Below the pieces are notes generated by a model. It made no database searches and was not told the origin of the DNA. It was given only the letters and a program-made list of their open reading frames with translations. DNA of 64,000 bases from Burkholderiales bacterium (GTDB lineage: Bacteria > Pseudomonadota > Gammaproteobacteria > Burkholderiales > Burkholderiaceae_F): contig JADCGS010000005.1 of assembly GCA_020248865.1 (NCBI GenBank), positions 124,001 through 188,000 of the forward strand, given 5' to 3'. A program made the position numbers and the translations under genes. Positions 37,370 to 46,555 of the stretch are shown here, one piece after another. Every line of letters starts with the position of its first letter. The stretch's first letter is position 1.

Positions 37370-38179
37370 TCACCGCGCCTCGACCGGGTACATCCGGACG
37401 TCGATGGCCCGGTCGGTGCTGCCGTCGCGCTTGCGCGGAAACGGATCGCAGCGCCGGATCGCCCGCTCGGCGGCCGCGTCGTAGCCGGACAGGCCGCTGG
37501 CACGCAGCAGGCGCACGCCGGCGACCGAGCCATCGGGCAGCAGCTCGACGCGGAAGTCGGCATAGACCGCGGGGCTGGTGCCTTCGGCAACGGTGAACGC
37601 GATGTGCGGGCGAATGCAGGCGATGACCTGCGCCGCGTAGCTGGCATCGGCGCCGCGCACGGTGCTGCCGCCGGCGGCCGCACCGGTCGCGCCCGCGGCA
37701 CTGGCCACCCCCGGCTGCTCGCCGGCGCGGGCCTGGGCCATGATGCGGTCCAGATCGCTCGGCGGCGGCGGCAGCGGCGGCGCCTTGGCTTCCTCGCGTC
37801 GCGGCTCGGCCTTCTTGGCCTCGGCGCGCGGCTCGGCCTTCTTCTCGTCCTTGCGCGGTTCGGCCTTGCGCGGCTGCTCCTTGCGGGCCTCGCGCAGCTT
37901 CTTCTGCTCGAGCGCAATGTCGGCCGGCCGCTCGGGCTCGGCCGGCACCGGCGCGGGCGCCGGCGGCGGGGGCGGTGCGGCCACCTCGGGCGACGGCAGC
38001 GCGGGCAGTCCGCTCCACAGCTCGGCCACGATGGGCGCCTGCGGCTGCGTGCGCCACTGCACGGCCAGCGTCATGGCGCCGAACAGCAGCGCGTGCATCA
38101 GCAGCGCCAGCCCAAACGGCGCGGCCAGCGGGTCGTGGCGGCGCGGCGCACGCCCGGACCCGAGTGCGACCGCCGCCAT
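37370..38179 (-). CDS. tolA: Cell-envelope integrity protein TolA
   Basis: A 269-residue protein spanning the periplasm. One N-terminal membrane helix (about 20-40, FGLALLMHALLFGAMTLAV), a Pro-rich stretch (65-85), a Lys/Glu/Ala-rich helical domain (about 90-135, repeated KKAEPR units), and a C-terminal TonB/TolA-like domain (about 170-269, ASYAAQVIACIRPHIAFTV and VRLLRASGLSGYDAAAERAI). The Lys/Ala-rich domain is short compared with E. coli TolA. ATG at 38179 shares one base with the tolR stop. Confidence 0.95.
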   Translation of the reverse strand: MAAVALGSGRAPRRHDPLAAPFGLALLMHALLFGAMTLAVQWRTQPQAPIVAELWSGLPALPSPEVAAPPPPPAPAPVPAEPERPADIALEQKKLREARKEQPRKAEPRKDEKKAEPRAEAKKAEPRREEAKAPPLPPPPSDLDRIMAQARAGEQPGVASAAGATGAAAGGSTVRGADASYAAQVIACIRPHIAFTVAEGTSPAVYADFRVELLPDGSVAGVRLLRASGLSGYDAAAERAIRRCDPFPRKRDGSTDRAIDVRMYPVEAR

Positions 38180-38607
38180 CAGCCGGCCGGCCGCACCGAC
38201 AGGCCGACGCGCTGCACGCCGGCCTTCTGCAGGCGGTCCATCACGATCATCACGTGCTCGTACTTCACGTCCTTGTCGGCGGCGATCACCACGGGACGGG
38301 GGGCGGCGGCGTTGGCCTGCTGCGCGGCGCGCACCCTTTCGGCGACCTCGACCACGCCCTGCGCCAGGTCTTTCTGCCCGTCGCGCAGCGTGATGCTGCC
38401 GTTGGCGCGGATCACCACCTCCAGCGGCCGGTCCGGCACGCGCGAGCTCTTGCCCACGCTCGGCAGGTTGAGCAGGCTCGGGTTCACGAAGGGCGCCGAC
38501 ACCATGAGGATGACCACCAGCACCAGCATCACGTCGATGTAGGGCACGACGTTGATGTCGGCCAGCATGCGGCGGCGCGGGCCGTTGCGGCGGGCGAGGA
38601 TGGCCAT
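38179..38607 (-). CDS. tolR: Tol-Pal system protein TolR (ExbD family)
   Basis: A 142-residue inner-membrane protein with one N-terminal helix (MLADINVVPYIDVMLVLVVILMV). The Asp in YIDVML is the conserved proton-relay residue. The rest is a periplasmic domain ending DKDVKYEHVMIVMDRLQKAGVQRVGLSVRP. With TolQ it forms the motor that energises TolA. ATG at 38607. The 142-bp gap from tolQ is larger than usual for this pair and contains no gene. Confidence 0.96.
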   Translation of the reverse strand: MAILARRNGPRRRMLADINVVPYIDVMLVLVVILMVSAPFVNPSLLNLPSVGKSSRVPDRPLEVVIRANGSITLRDGQKDLAQGVVEVAERVRAAQQANAAAPRPVVIAADKDVKYEHVMIVMDRLQKAGVQRVGLSVRPAG

Positions 38608-38749
38608 GGTCAGTGTCTCGTGCGTGAGCGCGCGCCTGCGGCGCGCACGCGCTCGAGGCCAGTCGGTGCGGTGCCCTGCGGGCGGCCGGGCGGGCGCCGC
38701 ACAGCGAAGGGCCACCACGGGGCCGCCATGCCGGTCGTTGTGACCGCCT

Positions 38750-39430
38750 TCATCGCTGCCGCTGCAGGATGTTCGAGAACTCCTCGATGAAGGTCTCGAA
38801 GCGGTTGGCCAGGCGGTCGATGTCGTGGGCGAAGCGGTTGTAGGCGACCACCGCGGGGATCGAGGCGAACAGGCCGATCGCGGTGGCCACCAGGGCCTCG
38901 GCGATGCCGGGGGCCACGCTGGCCAGCGTGGCCTGCTCGATCGAGGCCAGGCCGGTGAAGGCGTGCATGATCCCCCACACGGTGCCAAAGAGGCCGATGT
39001 ACGGGCTCACGGAGCCGGCCGAGGCGAGGAACGACAGGCGCGATTCGAGCGCGTCCATCTCGCGCTGGTAGGTGGCGCGCATGGCGCGCCGCGCGCCGTC
39101 GAGCGTGGCCTGCCGGCTTTCGCTGTCCTGGCCACGCCCGCGCAGCTTGAGGAACTCGGTCATGCCGGCCTCGAAGATGCGCTCGAGCGCGCCGGCCTCG
39201 CGCCGGCCACGGCTGGCCTGCTGGTAAAGCTGCGACAGCTCGGCGCCGCCCCAGAACGTCTTCTCGAACTCGGCGGTCTCGCGCCGGGCGCGGCGGATCG
39301 CCAGTGCCTTGCCGAAAATGGCGGTCCACGAGGCCAGCGAGATGGCCACGAGCAGGGCCATCACCAGTTGCACCACCAGGGTGGCCTGGGTGAGCAGCGA
39401 CAGAATCGACAGGTCGGCAGCAGCGTTCAT
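38750..39430 (-). CDS. tolQ: Tol-Pal system protein TolQ
   Basis: A 226-residue proton-channel subunit of the TolQ/ExbB/MotA family with three membrane helices: residues about 10-35, and the pair around 130-195 (IGLFGTVWGIMHAFTGLASIEQATLASVAPGIAEALVATAIGLFASIPAVVAYN). The long cytoplasmic region between helices 1 and 2 is typical. ATG at 39430 overlaps the ybgC stop by 4 nt (ATGA). Confidence 0.96.
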   Translation of the reverse strand: MNAAADLSILSLLTQATLVVQLVMALLVAISLASWTAIFGKALAIRRARRETAEFEKTFWGGAELSQLYQQASRGRREAGALERIFEAGMTEFLKLRGRGQDSESRQATLDGARRAMRATYQREMDALESRLSFLASAGSVSPYIGLFGTVWGIMHAFTGLASIEQATLASVAPGIAEALVATAIGLFASIPAVVAYNRFAHDIDRLANRFETFIEEFSNILQRQR

Positions 39431-39885
39431 CGGGACTTCGGTGCGGGGCCTGATGCGGCCAGTGCGCGGCGCAGGCCGGCCGGCATGGCCGCCGGGGCCA
39501 GCGTGTCGGCACTCACGCAGGCGACCTTGACCTGCCCGGCTGCCAGAAGTTCGCCGTCGCGCACCAGTTGCTGCTCGAAGTGCAGCGAGGCCGCGCCGAG
39601 CCGCGCCAGCCGCGCGCTCACATCGAGCCGGTCGTCCAGCCGCGCCGGCTTGAGGTAGCGCACCGCCAGCTCGGTCACCACGAACTGCAGCCGCTCCTGC
39701 GCGGCCAGCCGCGCCTGGTCGAAGCCGAGCTCACGCAGCCACTCGGTGCGGCAGCGCTCGAAGAACTTGAGAAAGTTGGCGTAGTACACGATGCCGCCGG
39801 CGTCCGTGTCTTCGTAGTACACGCGCAGGGGCCAGCTAAAGTCGGCGCGGAAGTCGGCGTGGGGGTCGCCGCGAAGACGCTGCAT
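39427..39885 (-). CDS. ybgC: Tol-Pal-associated acyl-CoA thioesterase YbgC
   Basis: A 152-residue hot-dog fold thioesterase, first gene of the tol-pal cluster. The active-site segment YYEDTDAGGIVYYANFLKFFERCRTEWLR contains the catalytic Asp and matches the YbgC group. YbgC acts on short acyl-CoA or acyl-ACP and associates with phospholipid synthesis enzymes in other species. ATG at 39885. A -10-like TACACT ends 8 nt upstream, giving a possible leaderless transcript for the whole operon. Confidence 0.94.
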   Translation of the reverse strand: MQRLRGDPHADFRADFSWPLRVYYEDTDAGGIVYYANFLKFFERCRTEWLRELGFDQARLAAQERLQFVVTELAVRYLKPARLDDRLDVSARLARLGAASLHFEQQLVRDGELLAAGQVKVACVSADTLAPAAMPAGLRRALAASGPAPKSR

Positions 39886-39893
39886 CGGAGTCA

Positions 39894-39899
39894 AGTGTA
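39894..39899 (-). promoter_or_regulatory. -10-like hexamer directly before ybgC (leaderless candidate)
   Basis: TACACT on the minus strand, 8 nt from the ATG at 39885, in the 87-bp divergent gap facing the peptide ABC operon. Confidence 0.4.
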
Positions 39900-39972
39900 G
39901 CGGGCAGTTGTAAAGTGTCGGGTGTTGCGTGCAGCCCCCGGCAAAGGTAGGCCGCGCAGCGGGGAGTGCGGC

Positions 39973-42216
39973 ATGGTGTCTGTATGGTGGCGCGCGGCGG
40001 CGGCGGCGTGCCTGGCTGCAGCCGTCGTGCCCGGCTGCGGCCAGGTCGTCAACAGCCCGCATGCGCAGGGGGCCGAGCGCACCAACACGTTCTTCACCGC
40101 CTTCCAGGAACGCTCGCCCAAGTACTTCGACCCGACCGCCTCGTACTCGCTCGACGAGACGCCGTTTACCTTCGCCGTCTACGAGCCGCCCTACCGCTTC
40201 CACTATCTGAAGCGTCCCTATCAGGTGGCTCCGCGCGCGGCCGCTGAGGTGGCCGCACCGCGCTACTACGACAAGGACGGCCGCGCGCTGCCGGCCGATG
40301 CGTCCGGCCCGCAGATCGCGCAGGCGGTGTACGACATCCGCATCCGCGCGGGCATCCTGTACGCCCCGCATCCGGCCTTCGCGCGCGACGATCGGGGCGC
40401 GCTGCGCTACCACGCGCTGCAGCCGCACGACCTGCAGGGCAAGCGCACGCCCTTCGACTTCCAGCACCACGGCACGCGCGAGCTGACCGCTCACGACTAC
40501 GTGTACGCGATCCGCCGGCTGGCCACCACGCGCATCAAGTCGCCGTCCTTCTCGCCGCTGGCCGAGCACATCGTCGGGCTAAAGGACTACGGCAAGGCGA
40601 TCGAGGCGGCGGACCTGAAGCTGCGCGGCGGCCGGCCGCTGACCGACCGCAACCTGCCGTTTCTAGACTTTCGCCAGCATCCGCTGGCCGGGGCCGAGGC
40701 GCTCGACGACCACACCCTGCGCATCCGCCTGAACGGCAAGTACCCGCAGTTCAAGTACTGGCTCGCGATGACCTTCTTCGCACCGGTCCCGTGGGAGGCC
40801 GACGCCTTTTATGCGCAGCCGGGCATGGCCGAGCGCAACCTGAGCTTCAATGCCTGGCCGGTGGGCACCGGGCCGTTCATGCTGGTCGAGTCCCAGGAGA
40901 ACCGCCGCCATGTCCTGCGGCGCAACCCCAACTTCCGCGGCGAACCCTACCCCTGCGAGGGCGAGCCGGCCGATGCGGCTGCCGGGCTGCTGGACGACTG
41001 CGGCAAGCCGATGCCCTTCGTCGACGAAGTGGTCTTCTCCGTGGAAAAGGAAAAGATCCCGCACAAGACCAAGTTCCTGCAGGGCTACTACGACAACCCG
41101 GAGATCTCGCGCAACGACTGGCTGCTGGAAATCGACTACGACGTCCGCAACTCCGAGCAGGTGGCGCGGCTGCTGGCCGAGCGCGGCGTTCAGATGCCGC
41201 GCATGCTGGAGATCTCCAACTGGTATCTGGGCTTCAACGGGTGGGACCCGGTCGTGGGGCGCGGCAAGACCCCGGAGCAGGACGAGAAGAACCGCAAGCT
41301 GCGTCAGGCGCTGTCGATCGCCATCGACTGGGAGGAGTTCGTCCGCGTGTTCGAGTCCAAGGCGGCCGGCGAACCGGCCATGGGCCCGGTGCCACCGGGG
41401 GTATTTGGATTCCGCGCCGACGCCGTCAACCGCACCGTCTACGACGTGGTGGACGGCAAGCCGCGCCGCAAGAGCCTCGAGCAGGCGAAGAAACTGCTCG
41501 CCGAGGCGGGCTACCCCGACGGCCGCGATGCCCGCAGCGGCCAGCCGCTGGTCCTGAACTACGACTACCAGCGCGCGCTCACGCCCGAGCTGCGCGCCGA
41601 AGTGGACTGGATGGCCAAGCAGTTCGGCAGGCTCGGCGTGCAGTTGGAGCTGCGCGCCACCGACTACAACCGCTTCCAGGACAAGGCCGACAAGGGCAGC
41701 CTACAGATCTTCTGGTGGGGCTGGTTTGCCGACTATCCGGACGCCGAGAACTTCCTGTTCCTGCTGTACGGCCCCAACTCGCAGGCGGCCACGCAGGGCA
41801 ACGGCAACAACACCGCCAATTATCAGAACGACGAGTTCGACCGGCTGTTCGAGGAGCTGCGCTACCTCGATGACACGCCGCGCAAGCAGGAGCTGATCGA
41901 CCGGATGATCGCTTTGGTGCAGCACGATGCCCCCTGGGCCTGGGGCTACAACCCCTACGCGGGCTCCGTTCACCACGGCTGGGTGGGTAACGTGAAGCCC
42001 TCTTCGCTGGCGTCCGACCGCCTGCAGTACATCAAGGTGGACGCGGCCCTGCGGGCGGCCAAAGTCGCCGAGTGGAACCGGCCGGTCTGGTGGCCGGTGG
42101 CGCTGCTGGCGCTGCTGCTGGCGGCCGCGGTCGTGCCGGCGGTGGCGAGCTTCCGTCGGCGCGAGCGCGAGACCGCTGCACGCACCCCGGCGGTCACGGG
42201 TTCGACGGCCAGGTAG
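39973..42216 (+). CDS. Oligopeptide-type ABC transporter substrate-binding lipoprotein with C-terminal membrane helix
   Basis: A 747-residue family 5 (peptide/nickel) extracellular solute-binding protein. N-terminal signal with a lipobox-like VPGC (Cys22). The binding-protein core includes the VGTGPFMLVESQENRRHVLRRNPNF hallmark, LRQALSIAIDWEEFVRVF, and FWWGWFADYPDAENFLF with GNNTANYQNDEFDRLF. It is longer than typical DppA/OppA (about 540). A hydrophobic helix at about 707-727 followed by FRRRERE suggests an additional inner-membrane anchor, unusual for a binding protein. First of a four-gene importer operon, 8 bp before the first permease gene. Confidence 0.9.
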   Translation: MVSVWWRAAAAACLAAAVVPGCGQVVNSPHAQGAERTNTFFTAFQERSPKYFDPTASYSLDETPFTFAVYEPPYRFHYLKRPYQVAPRAAAEVAAPRYYDKDGRALPADASGPQIAQAVYDIRIRAGILYAPHPAFARDDRGALRYHALQPHDLQGKRTPFDFQHHGTRELTAHDYVYAIRRLATTRIKSPSFSPLAEHIVGLKDYGKAIEAADLKLRGGRPLTDRNLPFLDFRQHPLAGAEALDDHTLRIRLNGKYPQFKYWLAMTFFAPVPWEADAFYAQPGMAERNLSFNAWPVGTGPFMLVESQENRRHVLRRNPNFRGEPYPCEGEPADAAAGLLDDCGKPMPFVDEVVFSVEKEKIPHKTKFLQGYYDNPEISRNDWLLEIDYDVRNSEQVARLLAERGVQMPRMLEISNWYLGFNGWDPVVGRGKTPEQDEKNRKLRQALSIAIDWEEFVRVFESKAAGEPAMGPVPPGVFGFRADAVNRTVYDVVDGKPRRKSLEQAKKLLAEAGYPDGRDARSGQPLVLNYDYQRALTPELRAEVDWMAKQFGRLGVQLELRATDYNRFQDKADKGSLQIFWWGWFADYPDAENFLFLLYGPNSQAATQGNGNNTANYQNDEFDRLFEELRYLDDTPRKQELIDRMIALVQHDAPWAWGYNPYAGSVHHGWVGNVKPSSLASDRLQYIKVDAALRAAKVAEWNRPVWWPVALLALLLAAAVVPAVASFRRRERETAARTPAVTGSTAR

Positions 42217-42224
42217 GGCGCGCG

Positions 42225-43202
42225 ATGCTCAATTACATCGTCCGCCGCGTTGCGTACGCCGTGCTGATCCTGCTCGGCGTCAATCTGCTCACCTTTACGC
42301 TGTTCTTCGCGGTCAACTCGCCCGACAACATCGCGCGCCTGAATATCGGCGCCAAGCGGGTATCGCAAGATGCCATCGACAAATGGAAGGCCGAGCGCGG
42401 CTACGACAAGCCGTTGTGGTTCAACGCCCGCGCCGAGGGCCGCGGCAAGCTGACGCAGACCCTCTTCCACGATCGCTCCCTGCGCCTGTTCACGCTGCAG
42501 TTCGGCGCCAGCGACAGCGGGCGCGATATTCGCCACGAGATCGCCACGCGGCTGCCCGCGAGCCTGGCGCTGGCCGGGCCGATGCTGCTGCTCACCGTGT
42601 ACGCCGGCATCGCCTTCGCGCTGCTGCTGGTGTTCTTTCGCGCCAGCTATCTGGACTTCTGGGGCACGGTGCTGTGCGTCCTGCTGATGTCGATCTCGAG
42701 CCTGTTCTACATCATCATGGCGCAGTGGCTGTTCGGCAAGACGCTGCGGCTGGTGCCGTTGTCGGGCTATGTGCCGGGGCTCGATCTGCTCAAGTTCCTG
42801 GTGCTGCCTCTCGTGGTGGGCATCGTGTACCAGCTTGGCGCCGAGGCGCGCCTGTTCCGCGCCATGCTGCTCGAAGAGGCCGGCAAGGACTACGTGCGCA
42901 CCGCCCGCGCCAAGGGCCTGGCCGAGCCGGCCGTGCTGTTCGGCCACGTGCTGCGCAATGCCTGGCTGCCCATCCTGACGCATGTGGGCGCGCTGCTGCC
43001 CTATGCCTTCCTGGGCTCGATCGTGTTCGAGTCGTTCTTCGGTATTCCGGGTCTGGGCACCTACGTGGTGGAGGCGATCGCTGCGCAGGACTTCGCCGTC
43101 GTCCACACCATGGTCTTCCTCGGCTCGCTGCTGTACATCCTGGCCTATCTGGCGACCGACATCGCCTACACCTGGGTCGATCCGCGGGTGCGATTGCAGT
43201 AG
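42225..43202 (+). CDS. ABC transporter permease, DppB/OppB family
   Basis: A 325-residue inner-membrane permease with the family's N-terminal MLNYIVRRVAYAVLILLGVNLLTFTLFF, six predicted helices, and the cytoplasmic EAA loop EEAGKDYVRTARAKGLAEPAVLFGHVLRNA that contacts the ATPase. A sizeable periplasmic loop (about 35-110) follows helix 1, as in YejB-like members. The ATG at 42225 follows the binding-protein stop by 8 bp. Confidence 0.93.
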   Translation: MLNYIVRRVAYAVLILLGVNLLTFTLFFAVNSPDNIARLNIGAKRVSQDAIDKWKAERGYDKPLWFNARAEGRGKLTQTLFHDRSLRLFTLQFGASDSGRDIRHEIATRLPASLALAGPMLLLTVYAGIAFALLLVFFRASYLDFWGTVLCVLLMSISSLFYIIMAQWLFGKTLRLVPLSGYVPGLDLLKFLVLPLVVGIVYQLGAEARLFRAMLLEEAGKDYVRTARAKGLAEPAVLFGHVLRNAWLPILTHVGALLPYAFLGSIVFESFFGIPGLGTYVVEAIAAQDFAVVHTMVFLGSLLYILAYLATDIAYTWVDPRVRLQ

Positions 43203-43238
43203 GGACGAAGCCGGAACGCGATGAGGCGCTGAGCGGCG

Positions 43239-44678
43239 ATGCCGAAGTTTGTTTTCCTCTGGACCGATCTCGTGCTGTGGCTGCTGGTGGCCGCGGCGAT
43301 CGGCTATGGCGTGCACGCGCGCCGCACGCCGAGCCTGCGCGTCACCTGGCGGCACGTCGCGCGCAGCGCGCCGGCGATGGCCGCCGCCGTGGTGCTGGCA
43401 GGGTTCATCGTCGTCGCGCTGCTCGATTCGGTCCACTTTCGCCCGCGCCTGGGCGGCGCGGGCGACGGCGGCGTGGCCTATGCCACCCGCACGCTGTCGC
43501 TGCTCGACGTGGGGCTGTCGCACGCGCGCCAGGCGCAGGAAAAGACGTATTCGCAGCCGCTGGCGTACTGGTCGTTCCAGAAAGAGACCGCGATGGTCGA
43601 TGGCCGCGAGGTGCGCGCGCACCCGCGGCTGCGGCACGGCGGCGCGCATCTGGCCGACCCGGCCACGCAGTGGCATGCCGATCTTGTGCTGCGCTCGCTC
43701 GCAGGCGCGGGCGGCGGGTTGCTGGGCGCCGTGGCGATCGTAATGGTCCTGGCGCGGCTGCGGCGCGGCGAGGGCAGCACCGGCGCGACCCTGCGCCAGA
43801 TGCTCGCGGGAAACACCGATCTGCCGTGGCGCACGGTCATCTTCACCGCGGGCTTCATGCTGATTCTGGCCGGCTGGATCGGCGCGCTCTGGCCGGTCTA
43901 TCACGTCTTCGGCACCGACCGCACCGGCAACGACGTGCTGTATCAGGCGCTCAAGAGCATCCGAACCGCGGTGGTGATCGGCGCGTTGTCCTCGGTAGCC
44001 ACGCTGCCGCTGGCGGTGGCCCTCGGCGTGCTGGCGGGCTACTTCAAGGGCTGGGTCGACGACCTGATCCAGTACCTGTACACGGTGCTGTCTTCGATTC
44101 CGCCGATCCTCCTGGTAGCCGCCTTCGTGCTGCTGATCAACGTGTACCTCGACCAGCATGCCGACAGTTTTCCCACTGGCGTGGAGCGTGCCGAGTTCCG
44201 CCTGTTTCTGCTGTGCGTCATCCTCGGCATCACCGGCTGGGCGACGCTGTGTCGCCTGCTGCGCGCCGAGACGCTGAAGCTGGCCGAACTCGAGTACGTG
44301 CAGGCGGCCAGGGCCTTCGGCGTGAGCCACTGGCGCATCATGGGGCGGCACATCCTGCCCAACGTGATGCACCTGGTGCTGATCGTCACCGTGCTCGACT
44401 TCTCCGGACTGGTTCTGTACGAAGCGGTGCTGTCGTACGTCGGCGTCGGCGTCGACCCGAATTCGTACAGCTTCGGCTCGATGATCAACCTGGCGCGCAG
44501 CGAGATGTCGCGCGAGCCGGCCGTCTGGTGGAACCTGGCGGCCGCCTTCGGGTTCATGCTGGCGCTGGTGCTGGCCGCCAACCTGTTTGCCGACGCGGTG
44601 CGCGAGGCCTTCGATCCGCGCGCCCGCGCCTTGCGGCCGCGCGGGCGGCCCGGTGCGGCCCACCAGGCGGCTCGATGA
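43239..44678 (+). CDS. ABC transporter permease, DppC/OppC family, enlarged
   Basis: A 479-residue permease, well above the usual 280-340. The C-terminal 280 residues hold the standard core: FGTDRTGNDVLYQALKSIRTAVVIGALSSV, VLAGYFKGWVDDLIQYLYTVLSSIPPILL, and the EAA loop LKLAELEYVQAARAFGVSHWRIMGRHILPNV. The extra N-terminal half has about three further hydrophobic helices (residues 5-25, 45-70, 150-175) and a hydrophilic stretch of about 90 residues. It overlaps the ATPase gene by 4 nt (ATGA) and starts 36 bp after the first permease gene. Confidence 0.92.
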   Translation: MPKFVFLWTDLVLWLLVAAAIGYGVHARRTPSLRVTWRHVARSAPAMAAAVVLAGFIVVALLDSVHFRPRLGGAGDGGVAYATRTLSLLDVGLSHARQAQEKTYSQPLAYWSFQKETAMVDGREVRAHPRLRHGGAHLADPATQWHADLVLRSLAGAGGGLLGAVAIVMVLARLRRGEGSTGATLRQMLAGNTDLPWRTVIFTAGFMLILAGWIGALWPVYHVFGTDRTGNDVLYQALKSIRTAVVIGALSSVATLPLAVALGVLAGYFKGWVDDLIQYLYTVLSSIPPILLVAAFVLLINVYLDQHADSFPTGVERAEFRLFLLCVILGITGWATLCRLLRAETLKLAELEYVQAARAFGVSHWRIMGRHILPNVMHLVLIVTVLDFSGLVLYEAVLSYVGVGVDPNSYSFGSMINLARSEMSREPAVWWNLAAAFGFMLALVLAANLFADAVREAFDPRARALRPRGRPGAAHQAAR

Positions 44679-46555
44679 GCCAGGTGCTCGCGATCGACCG
44701 CCTCGACACCGTGCTCGACACCGAGGACGGACGGGTGCATGCGGTGGACGCGCTGTCGTTCGCCATCGAGCGCGGGCAGACGTTCGCACTGGTCGGCGAG
44801 TCCGGCTGCGGCAAGTCGATGACAGCGTTGTCTGTCCTGCGCCTGCTGCCCGACAACGGCCGCGTGGCGGGCGGCGCGATCCGGCTCGGCGGCTCCGACC
44901 TCGTGCAGTTGCCCGAATCGGGCATGCGCAACGTGCGCGGCCGGCGCGTGAGCATCATCTTCCAGGAGCCGGGCACGAGCCTGAACCCGGTGCTCACGGT
45001 CGGCCGCCAGATCGTCGAGGTGATCGAGCGCCACACGGCCTTGCGCGGTGCGACGGCGCGGGCGCGCGCCGTCGACTGGCTGCGTCGTGTCGGCCTGCCC
45101 GAGCCCGACACCCGCGTCGACGCCTTCCCGTTCCAGTTGTCGGGCGGACAGAAGCAGCGCGTCATGATCGCGATGGCGCTGGCTGCCGAGCCCGACCTGC
45201 TGGTGGCCGACGAGCCGACCACCGCGCTGGACGTGACTATTCAGCGCCAGATCCTCGATTTGCTGCGCCAACTTCAGCAGGACACCGGCATGGCGATGCT
45301 GCTCATCACGCACGATCTGGGCATTGTGCGCGACATGGCGCAGCATGTCGCGCTGATGTACGCGGGGCAGATCGTCGAACTGGCCCCCGTGCCGGAGTTC
45401 TTTGCGCGGCCGCTGCACCCGTATGCGCAGATGCTGTTTGCGGCGCTTCCTGAGGCGGCGCGCCGCGGCCAGCGTCTGGCCGCCATCGGTGGCACTGTTC
45501 CGCCGCTCACGCGCGAATTCACCGCTTGTCGCTTCATCGAACGCTGCCCGGCCGCGCAGCCGCTGTGCCATCAGCCGGTGGCGTTGCGCGCAGCCGTGCC
45601 GGGTCACGAAGTGCGCTGCGTTCTGTTCGAGGCAGGCGGGCCTGCCGGCACCGCGCCGCGCGTCGCGCCAGCCGGCGTTGTTCCGACGGCTCCGCATCCG
45701 GCGCCGACGCAGCGGCCGGCCGCTGTCGCCACGGCGCCGCCCGACGCTGCGGCGACGGGGGAGCCGCTGCTCGACGTGCGTGACTTGCGCGTCGGTTTTC
45801 CAATCCGCCGCGGTCTGTTGCGCCGCTCGGTGGGCTGCCTGCAGTCGGTCGATGGCGTGTCGTTCAGCCTGTCGGCCGGTCGCACGCTGGCCCTGGTCGG
45901 GGAGTCCGGCTGCGGCAAGACCACGATTGGCAAGGGGTTGCTGCAGCTCTTGCGCGGCAGCGCGCGTATCGAGGGCGAGATGCGGCTGGCCGGTGCGTCG
46001 CTCGGCCACCTGAACGGAGAGGCATTGCGGCAGGCGCGGCGGCAATTGCAGATCATTTTCCAGGACCCGTATGCCTCGCTCAATCCGCGGCTGCGGGTGG
46101 CCGAGATCCTGGAGGAAGGAGTAGCCGCGCTGCGGCCGGAGATCAACCCTGCGGCGCGGCGCGTGCGCATTACGGCGCTCGTCGACCGCGTGGGCCTGCC
46201 GGTGACCTGTCTGGCGCGCTACCCCCACGAATTCTCGGGCGGCCAGCGCCAGCGGCTGGCCATCGCGCGGGCGCTGGCCGTGGAGCCGCGCGTCATCGTC
46301 TGTGACGAGCCGACCTCGGCGCTCGACGTCTCCGTGCAGGCGCAGATCCTCAACCTGTTGCGCGACTTGCAGGACGAATTCGGCGTCGCCTACCTGCTCA
46401 TCACGCACAACTTTGCGGTGGTCGAATACCTGGCCGACGATGTCGCGGTCATGCGGGCCGGCCGCATCGTCGAGGCCGGCACGGCCGCCGCGGTGCTACG
46501 CCAGCCGCGCGAGGCCTACACGCGCGACTTGCTGGCGGCGGTTCCGCGGATCTGA
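44675..46555 (+). CDS. ABC transporter ATP-binding protein, DppD-DppF fusion
   Basis: A 626-residue protein with two complete nucleotide-binding domains. Domain 1: Walker A GESGCGKS (41-48), signature LSGGQKQR, Walker B LLVADEPTTALDVT. Domain 2: Walker A GESGCGKT (about 409-416), signature FSGGQRQR, Walker B VIVCDEPTSALDVS. Between them lies the oligopeptide/dipeptide C-terminal region (FTACRFIERCPAAQPLCHQPV) whose cysteines may bind an Fe-S cluster in some homologues, then an Ala/Pro-rich linker. The arrangement of binding protein, two permeases and fused ATPase is like YejABEF. Peptide import is the likely role. Confidence 0.94.
   Translation: MSQVLAIDRLDTVLDTEDGRVHAVDALSFAIERGQTFALVGESGCGKSMTALSVLRLLPDNGRVAGGAIRLGGSDLVQLPESGMRNVRGRRVSIIFQEPGTSLNPVLTVGRQIVEVIERHTALRGATARARAVDWLRRVGLPEPDTRVDAFPFQLSGGQKQRVMIAMALAAEPDLLVADEPTTALDVTIQRQILDLLRQLQQDTGMAMLLITHDLGIVRDMAQHVALMYAGQIVELAPVPEFFARPLHPYAQMLFAALPEAARRGQRLAAIGGTVPPLTREFTACRFIERCPAAQPLCHQPVALRAAVPGHEVRCVLFEAGGPAGTAPRVAPAGVVPTAPHPAPTQRPAAVATAPPDAAATGEPLLDVRDLRVGFPIRRGLLRRSVGCLQSVDGVSFSLSAGRTLALVGESGCGKTTIGKGLLQLLRGSARIEGEMRLAGASLGHLNGEALRQARRQLQIIFQDPYASLNPRLRVAEILEEGVAALRPEINPAARRVRITALVDRVGLPVTCLARYPHEFSGGQRQRLAIARALAVEPRVIVCDEPTSALDVSVQAQILNLLRDLQDEFGVAYLLITHNFAVVEYLADDVAVMRAGRIVEAGTAAAVLRQPREAYTRDLLAAVPRI

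Noticed and set aside
37137-37484. Open frame of RKPEV repeats over the tolA-tolB gap
   Set aside because: It is produced by the 15-bp repeat, which keeps all frames open. There is no ribosome-binding site and it runs antisense into tolA.
38608-38749. Small gene between tolQ and tolR
   Set aside because: The 142-bp gap is longer than usual but has no plausible start or domain; open frames are readings of GC-rich sequence.
41970-44789. A 939-codon open frame antisense to the ABC permease genes
   Set aside because: Its translation is His/Gln/Arg-rich low complexity with no family pattern, while the opposite strand encodes clear permeases.
42383-46555. A 1390-codon open frame running through both permease genes and the ATPase gene
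   Set aside because: Only its last 626 codons are a real gene (fused ATPase). The upstream part is an out-of-frame Arg/Ala-rich reading of the permease genes, a side effect of high G+C.
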